Shown: in pieces, positions 58,250 to 64,000 of the stretch
How positions within the stretch are numbered: position 1 is the stretch's first letter
How the letters are laid out: each line of letters begins with the position of its first letter
Assembly (NCBI GenBank): GCA_026008535.1
Contig: BRKX01000004.1
Span: 41,048,501-41,112,500 of the forward strand
Origin: Perilla frutescens
Taxonomy: Eukaryota; Streptophyta; Magnoliopsida; Lamiales; Lamiaceae
Length of the DNA stretch: 64,000 nt
Reading direction: 5' to 3'
The notes under the pieces: model-generated
The model's input: only the letters and a program-made list of their open reading frames with translations
Databases searched by the model: none
Told to the model about the DNA's origin: nothing
Program-made: the position numbers and the translations under genes

Positions 58250-59871
58250 TGTTGGTCCCGGGTGAGTCGATATCAGTTTAGAAGGGAGGGTGAATAAATT
58301 GATTAAAACTTTTTACTTTAAATGTGAAATAACAGGGCCCTTTGACTCGCTTAACGAAACTTATCTATGCATAAACTTATTAAACAGTTAAGACAGTTTA
58401 AGTGCAGCTTGTGTGATATTGTGTGCAGTTCAAAGATATGCAATAACCAAAATAGTACAACACACAAGCAATTTATAGAGGTTCGAAGTCTAAAACTTCT
58501 ACATCCTCTCTTCCTTCCGCAGAAGGGCAACTTCACTATATAACTTGAGTTTCTTTACAAATTATACAATAAAGGATAGTTGGCTGAACCTGGTAACTGC
58601 TCGCTACCTCAGCGGGTCGACGGCTCACACTTGAAGTTCTTAACTGCTCGTTAGGAATATAGGTGCTATTGTCATCTTTACAAGGTTTTAGATCTCTTTC
58701 GATCTTCAAGAGGTTAGTCTTGAACAGGGGTTATCAACTGATGTGCTCCTTCAATTGAGCTGAGTAGTTGATCGTTGTGTAGCTGAAACTGAGAAGACTG
58801 CCCTAGCTGGATTGTCAATAGCTGGTTGATTACCTTGACTTTGTGAATTTCTTTTTGTCAGTTGAACTCTCGCATTTTCTATCAAACGCTGAACTTGAGC
58901 TTGAGTGAGAGGGAGAAAGAAAAGCTCTTGCTTTTATATGCAAAAGTTGTATAGGTGAGGGATTCTTCTTGGTTCTGCTTGAGAGAGTTGAGAGTTATTT
59001 TAAACTCTGATTTACTCGTCTTTTATAGAGGAGTGATTTTATGACCGTTGAGTTCTATTGTCCATGGATCGGTGGCCCTGTTGGCTCATCAATAGAGAAT
59101 GATCGCTTGGAGCTTTTGGTTTGAAGTAGCCATTACTTTGCCAATCGATCTTCATTGGATATTTAATTCCAGGATATTTGTTGAAGCATTTATTCCAAGA
59201 TTCGGCAGTTTGAGCAATAACCTCTAAGGTTCTCTGGCTTCAGTTTTCTTGGCAGCTTTGAGTTCCAGTTGACAGTTCTGGACTTGTCAGCTGAGTTTGA
59301 CTATTACTCTAGTTGGCAGTTTTGAGCTTGTCAGCTGAGTTTGGCTGTTGCTCAAGTTGGCAGTTTTGAGCTCATCAGCTGAGTTTGGCTATTGCTCCAG
59401 TTGGCAGTTTTGAGCTCATCAGCTGAGTTTGGCTATTGCTCCAGTTGGCAGTTTTGAGCTCGTCAGCTGAGCTTGGCTATTGCTCCATTTGGCAATTTTG
59501 AGCTTGTCAGCTGACTTTGGCTATTGCTCTAGTTGGTCATCAGTTGGATACTTCCTTTCTTCAGTCTAAACTGATCTCTTATCAGTTCCCTTAGTTGACT
59601 CTTTTCTCCCTCAGCTCAGCTGACTTAGTTGTCAGTTTATTTCGACTGTTCAACTTCTTGACTTCTTAGTTCAGTTGACTTCTGACGTTTCCTTTAGCTT
59701 GCAGACCATACTCTTGATTGGTTGAGTTTGACTTTGCTTGATATCCTTTTTGATGATGCCCTGGATTAATCAGCTCCGATCTGCAACTTAAATTTCGGTT
59801 AGTTTTTCACAAATAATTTTGACATCTCATCAAAACCTAATCTAGGGGTTCCTTGATAGTTTTTCCTAACA
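58250..59871 (-). repeat. 5' LTR of the copia element
   Basis: 1622 bp, partner of 44307-45926, with the same TATA box (about 59016-59027) and the same 44-bp array (59268-59538). By eye it differs from the partner at a few percent of positions. Confidence 0.93.
59268..59538. repeat. 44-bp tandem repeats in the U3 part of the 5' LTR
   Basis: About six units with the same CAGTTGGCAGTTTTGAGCTC core as in the 3' LTR. Unit order and number agree, with scattered substitutions. Confidence 0.9.
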
Positions 59872-59889
59872 TTTTCCCATTTGAAGATC

Positions 59890-60495
59890 GCATTTTTCAC
59901 CTCCCTCTCCAGCCCTAATTCCCGGCCGTTCAAACTCGCCGATAACCCCTTTGTTCATGACATTACCGCCCCCCTTTTCAGATCCTTGTCCACAAGGATG
60001 AATTCTGCACATCAATTTTGCTATCACCATAGAATCCTCCCTTGAATTCCAAGTGCTTCCACCGTCCTCCCAAAGGACCAGACTTTGAACGCTGCATGAA
60101 TTTTTCAGCCGCACAACTCTCTAGGCTAGCACTGCCGGTGGTGAGATGAGGAAAACCCATTCGTCTTCGTGAGCTGGAAGAGTGGTGGAGGGAATGGCCG
60201 AGCTGCTTAGGACCTTCTTCAACAGAGATACGTGGAACACGGGGTGGATCCGTGACCCCACAGACAATTTCAGCCGGTAAGCAACTTTCTCTACTCTCTC
60301 CATGACTCTGTAAGGGCCATAGTACCTAGCTGTAAGCTTAGTCCCTTTCCGAAGGGACATATATTGTTGTTGATAGGGTTGGAGCTTGAGGTATACCATG
60401 TCGCCTTCCTGAAATTCTCTTTCAACTTTGTTTTTATCTGCATAAACCTTCATTCGGTTCTGAGCCGAGTGGAGGTTTTCTTTAAGTTCAGTCAT
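59890..60495 (-). pseudogene. Gypsy integrase C-terminus and chromodomain-like tail
   Basis: The open frame 60495-60121 reads NRMKVYADKNKVEREFQEGD, YLKLQPYQQQ, GPYRVMERVEKVAYRLKL and HPVFHVSLLKK, the classical gypsy integrase C-terminal (GPY/F) module. It ends ISPPAVLA, after which shifted frames give LKNSCSVQSLVLWE, STWEFK and CGQGS...KGGGNVMNKG, a decayed chromodomain region and pol tail. The chromodomain would target the element to modified histones (family knowledge). Confidence 0.82.
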
Positions 60496-60686
60496 AAAGT
60501 CTTACATTTTTTTTTGCAAGTCCTTAACTTCAGCATTAGATGTAGAAAAATAAGAGCTGAGTGAGTGGTGTAGGGGTGGGTACCCATAGAGGGCCTGGAA
60601 TGGGGTGGCCTTTAAGCTGGAGTATAATTGGTATTATACCAAAACTCTACTAAGGGTATCCATCTGGACCACTGCTTGGGGTGGTG

Positions 60687-61181
60687 CTACACCATACACC
60701 TGAGATATGTCTTTAGACATTGGTTCACTCTTTCTGTTTGGCCATCAGATTGGGGGTGGTAGGCAGATGTCATGTCTAGAGATGTTCCCATTAGCCTAAA
60801 TAGTTCTTTCCAGAATAAGCTTGTAAAAACCTTGTCTCTGTCTGTTACAATGCTCAATGGTTGGCTATATAGCTTGTAGATAGGATCTAGGAAAACCTTA
60901 GCAACAGACTGAGCCGTATAAGAGTGGGAAATAACAATAAAATGCCCATATTTTGTAAGTCTGTCCACCACAACAAGAATCACATTTTTCTTGAATGAAA
61001 TAGGCAATCCCTCAATGAAATCCATTGTGATGTGTGTCCATGCTTGATCAGGAATCTGTAGGGGCTGTAGCAGACCTGGGTAGGGTCCCATTGTAGGCTT
61101 ACTAACACTGCAAGTGTTACAGTTGTTAACCCATTGTATGACCTCCCTCTTCATATGTGGCCAATAGAAATACCTTTTCAA
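60687..61181 (-). pseudogene. Gypsy integrase core
   Basis: 165-codon frame. YFYWPHMKREVIQWVNNCNT with CSVSK is the end of the HHCC zinc module. The catalytic core shows D in THITMDFIEGLP, D in SIVTDRDKVF and E in YHPQSDGQTERVNQCL, all three acidic residues present. It stops at LRCMV, after which a different frame carries the rest. Confidence 0.9.
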
Positions 61182-61246
61182 TCTGACATAAGTACCATAT
61201 ATCCCAGAGTGCCCCCATATGGGGTGTTATGCATCTCCTGAATGAG

Positions 61247-61993
61247 CTACTGCCTAAGTACAGTGGTACTTCCCACAACAGCCCTTCCCTTGTACTTCAC
61301 TAGATCACCTTGGAGCTCATAGTCTAGATGAGCTCCTTTGTCCAACAACTTAGAATTGATCAGGGTAGTCAGCCAATTGTCTCCCTTATAACTATCTACT
61401 ACTTGCTGTACCCACAAAGGAACTACAATGGTGAGTGAATAGCAGGCTGTAGGTGTGGATGGCCTCCTGGATAGAGCATCTGCTGCTTTGTTCTGAATGC
61501 CCTTTTTATACTGAATTTTATAATTCAGTCCCAACAGTTTAGGAACCCATTTTTGATGGATTGGGGTCATAACCTTTTGATCCAGTAGATGTTTAAGAGC
61601 TTGTTGATCTATTCTCACAATGAATTTATGGCCCTGTAGATAATTCCGCCACTTCTGAACTGCCATTAAGACTGCTAGAAACTCCCTCTCATATATAGAT
61701 AGGGACTAATTTTTTGGGCACAAAGATTTGCTCATAAATGATATAGGCCTTTCCCTTTGCATTAGAACTGCTCCCAACCCTTTTCTACTAGCATCAGTTT
61801 CCAATATAAAGGGTAGAGTGAAGTCAGGTAAGGCCAGCACAGGGGTGGCAACCATTGCTGCCTTGAGGGACTCAAAGGCATTGGTGGCTTCATCTGTCCA
61901 CTGGAAGACACCTTTCTTGAGCAGAGAGGTAAGGGGTTTGCTGAGGAGACCATATCCCTTCACATATTTCCTGTAGTAACCAGTGAGGCCCAA
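61247..61993 (-). pseudogene. Gypsy RT C-terminus and RNase H
   Basis: Frame 61993-61706 reads GLTGYYRKYVKGYGLLSKPL, FQWTDEATNAFESLK, LPFILETDASRKGLGAVLMQ, the RT thumb to RNase H transition with TDAS. A TAG replaces one residue after LCPKN. The same frame then continues SLSIYEREFLAV...MAVQKWRNYLQG, RIDQQALKHLLDQK and KAADALSRRP to 61247. It is frameshifted relative to the RT frame upstream. Confidence 0.88.
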
Positions 61994-63443
61994 AAATCCC
62001 CTTAGCTATTTTAGGTTTTTTGGGACTGGCCCAAAAATGGCACTTGCTTAGCTTAGCATAAAGCTTGTGCTGCCTTAGGATTGTTAACACCGCCCTTAGG
62101 TACTCCAAATGATCTATCCAAGTAAGGCTATACACCAAAATATCATCAAAAAATACTAACACAGATTTCCTTAGGGATGATCTAAAAACCTGATTCATAA
62201 GGGACTGGAATGTGGCATGTGCATTGCACAAGCCAAAAGGTATTACCAGGAACTCATAATGCCCATTATGGGTACTAAAAGTAGTAAGATACCTGTGCTT
62301 AGGCTTCATTAGGGTCTGGAAGTATCCTGACCTGAGATCAATCTTGGAGAAGAACCTAGCCCCATGCAGTTCATCCAAGAGTTCATCAATTACTGGTATA
62401 GGATAGTCATGTTTGACTGTGAGACCATTTAGGTACCTGTAGTCAACACATATCCTCCAAGTCCCATCCTTCTTCTTCACTAGCAGCACAAGTGAAGCAA
62501 ATGGGCTACTGCTATTCTGTATAAGGCCACTCTCTAATAAACCCTTCACAATTTCTTCAATTTCTCCTTTCTGATCATGTGATACCCTGTAAGGATGTCT
62601 ATGCTTAGGAATACTCTCTGGTTTGAGTATTATTTGGTGTTCCACACCTCTTCTAGGTGGTAAATCCTTGGGCTCTTCAAAGATGTCCTTGAATTCCTCC
62701 AGTATCCCTGCTAGCTTCTGATTGTGATCATAATGGATTGCCTTTAGCTTTACCATGTACACCTCCCCTACTGGGCAAGGATGTGAGTGGTGTAGCATCT
62801 GATACAGGGAGTGTTCAGATATTAGATGACATTCCCCCACTGAAGTCATGGCTTGGATTTTTATTTTCTTCCCCAACCAGTTGACAGTAAAGGTCATCTG
62901 GTCATAGTCTAACTCTATGGGTGTGCAGGCCTTCAACCAATCCCTCTCTAGGATTAGGTCACAGCCCTCAGTATACAGAGTTCTAGGTGAATAGGTAAAT
63001 TGATGCCCTTGGATAGTCCATTTGAAACCATTCACCCCAGTAGAACTCACCATCATGTTCCCATTAGCAACCCTAACTAAGAGAGGCTTTGTGGGTTCTA
63101 AGTGGCATCCCAGCTCCCTAGCAGTAGTCTCTCTGATGAAACTTAGGGTGCTATCTGAGTCAATGAGTATGTGGAGTTTGTGCTCACCCACCTGCCCATA
63201 GACCCTCATGGTTGTGAATCCCCCTTCTCCAGAAATTAGATTTAATGCCATCTGTAGTTCCTCCATTTCTGCATCAGGGACCTTTCCATCTTCTTGCTGT
63301 TCATCCACAAACATTGATTGTACATAGGCCGTTTTCTCTTCCTCACTCATGATCATATAAGAAATCCTGTTCTTACACCTATAGCCAGGGGTAAATGTTT
63401 CATCACAATTGTAGCACAAACCTTTCTCCCTTCTGACTGCCAT
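61890..63443 (-). pseudogene. Gypsy protease and reverse transcriptase
   Basis: A frame of 517 codons, the last ~40 shifted out of the true frame. Residues 8-25 hold a zinc-binding-type box, GLCYNCDETFTPGYRCK. Protease: LHILIDSDSTLSFI at 91-104, where the catalytic D95-S96 is followed by Asp97 instead of the usual Gly (GAT for GGT). RT: PFASLVLLVKKKDGTWRICVDYRYLN (~314-339), HDYPIPVIDELLDELHGARF, FSKIDLRSGY and the catalytic FFDD (431-434) in LVFFDDILVYS. It is separated from gag by two in-frame stops (after NQKP and just before MAVRREK), probably mutations in one polyprotein. Confidence 0.92.
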
Positions 63444-63488
63444 CTAAGCAACAGTTAGGAATTTAAAGGGAGATTTGTTAGTGACAGG

Positions 63489-64000
63489 TTATGGTTTTTG
63501 GTTGGTAGATTGGCTATAGCTGTCTTTTCTTCCCCCTGACACGTGTGTAAACTTAGAACTCCCTTTGAATTTCTTTTCCATAGCTTCCAAGTTTATAATC
63601 TGCTGTTGTCCCAGTCCAATAGCATGGCTGAGGATTTGTGGCTTAAACATATGAATTAGGGATTGTATTTCCTCTCCCAGCCCATTAATAAAGCTGGCAA
63701 TAAAATAGTCCTCTGTAAATTGCCCCTTCTTCAATAACAGCATACAAGCCTTGAGCTCCTTAAACCTATCCACATAGTCAGTGTATGATCCTGTGTGGTT
63801 AAGTTTGTTGAACTCAGCAATTACCTTAGCATCCTTCAACTCCTCAAACCTTGCAGATATAATTTCCAGGAATTGATCCCAAGAGAGATCAGCCCCATTA
63901 AGGGATGAGTTTTGATACCATTGGGATGCCTTTCCTTCAAAATGCATGATAGCTAATTGTACCCTTTGTTCATCAGATATGGTAGGTAGCATTTTAAAAT
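63489..64000 (-). pseudogene. Gypsy Gag, partial, cut by the window edge
   Basis: The frame continues off the right edge. It reads AIMHFEGKASQWYQNSSLNG, LSWDQFLEIISARFEELKD, EFNKLNHTGSYTDYVDRFKE and FINGLGEEIQSLIHMFKP, the Retrotrans_gag pattern (W-Q...F...RF...GSxxxYxxRF). It ends in a Ser/Lys-rich part and a stop after NQKP, in the same frame as protease. Confidence 0.9.

Larger units (their letters stand above)
44307..59871 (-). mobile_element. Ty1/copia element, Sirevirus (SIRE/Maximus) type, with accessory ORFs
   Basis: 15.6 kb. LTRs at 44307-45926 and 58250-59871 (TGTTAGGAAAAACT...CCGGGACCAACA on the minus strand). The primer site TGGTATCAGAGC (tRNA-Met) is at 58236-58247 and the polypurine tract AAAAAGGGGAAAAT at 45927-45940. 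Order on the minus strand: gag, protease, integrase, RT, RNase H (copia order), then about 6.5 kb with three accessory ORFs, then the 3' LTR. The RT block (TRNKARLVAKGYSQ, QIYVDDIIFGS, SEFEMSMMGE), the coiled-coil gag and the extra post-pol region fit the Sirevirus lineage. Flanking 5-mers are TTTTA and TTTTC, a near match. By eye the LTRs differ at a few percent of positions. Stops and frameshifts occur in gag, pol and accessory ORFs, so it is not autonomous now. Confidence 0.93.
59872..64000 (-). mobile_element. Ty3/gypsy (chromovirus-type) element, internal region, 5' side beyond the window
   Basis: Minus-strand order: gag, zinc-binding box, protease, RT, RNase H, integrase, chromodomain-like tail, then a purine tract at 59872-59883. 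The 3' LTR continues at 44303, on the other side of the inserted copia element. The 5' LTR and gag start are right of 64000. Pol is spread over all three minus frames with several stops, so the element is dead. RNase H before integrase is the gypsy order. Confidence 0.9.

Overview
The window is plant nuclear DNA, most likely from an asterid eudicot. It is AT-rich, gene-poor and full of nested LTR retrotransposons, MITEs and microsatellites. The genes have plant introns with GT-AG splice sites, and the protein families present are typical of plants (SR45a/Tra2-type splicing factor, ARID-ELM2 protein, F-box, PTM-type DDT/PHD). The lineage within plants is inference.

Two host genes look intact. 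On the minus strand at 8527-11477 is a six-coding-exon SR45a/Tra2-like splicing factor (204 aa by my exon model) with a separate 5'UTR exon near 12285. On the plus strand at 16469-23194 is a three-exon ARID-ELM2-SANT protein (751 aa by my model), whose 4.3-kb first intron holds a decayed Ty3/gypsy remnant and a possible solo LTR. Two host-derived loci are dead. One is an F-box gene on the minus strand (about 26180-34033), cut by a 6.2-kb non-autonomous LTR element with a perfect 5-bp target duplication. The other is a plus-strand PTM-like DDT/PHD fragment (about 39702-41190) with stops in its exons.

Layout: 1-1532, 3' end of a Ty3/gypsy element (PPT plus 3' LTR); about 1545-4400, reverse-oriented LTR of the TGTAACACCCC type; 4780-8430, transposase relic and two MITEs; 8430-12400, SR45a-like gene; 12480-16000, AT-rich DNA with several inverted-repeat elements; 16000-23200, ARID-ELM2 gene; 23804-25280, solo LTR with a perfect ATTAC duplication; 26100-34100, disrupted F-box gene with its nested insertions; 34151-36373, a second TIR element and a hAT-type element; 37137-38752, an element with a GC-rich tandem array; 38900-41960, PTM relic and a 164-bp tandem repeat; 41985-43930, two more LTRs; 43930-64000, a Ty3/gypsy chromovirus on the minus strand, split at its PPT/3' LTR boundary by a 15.6-kb Ty1/copia element of the Sirevirus type (44307-59871).

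The most interesting objects are: (1) the Sirevirus-like copia element, which carries downstream of pol three diverged members of one accessory ORF family, at least two of them with their own TATA-type promoter signal, in DNA saturated with CAGTT/AACTG motifs; (2) a pair of inverted-repeat elements sitting in TA/CT microsatellites, whose bodies are arrays of a TTAGCA-type motif, one of them with the array inverted on its two arms; and (3) a candidate 46-nt poison exon in the splicing-factor gene. All gag, pol and accessory ORFs carry stops or frameshifts, so these copies are not autonomous.
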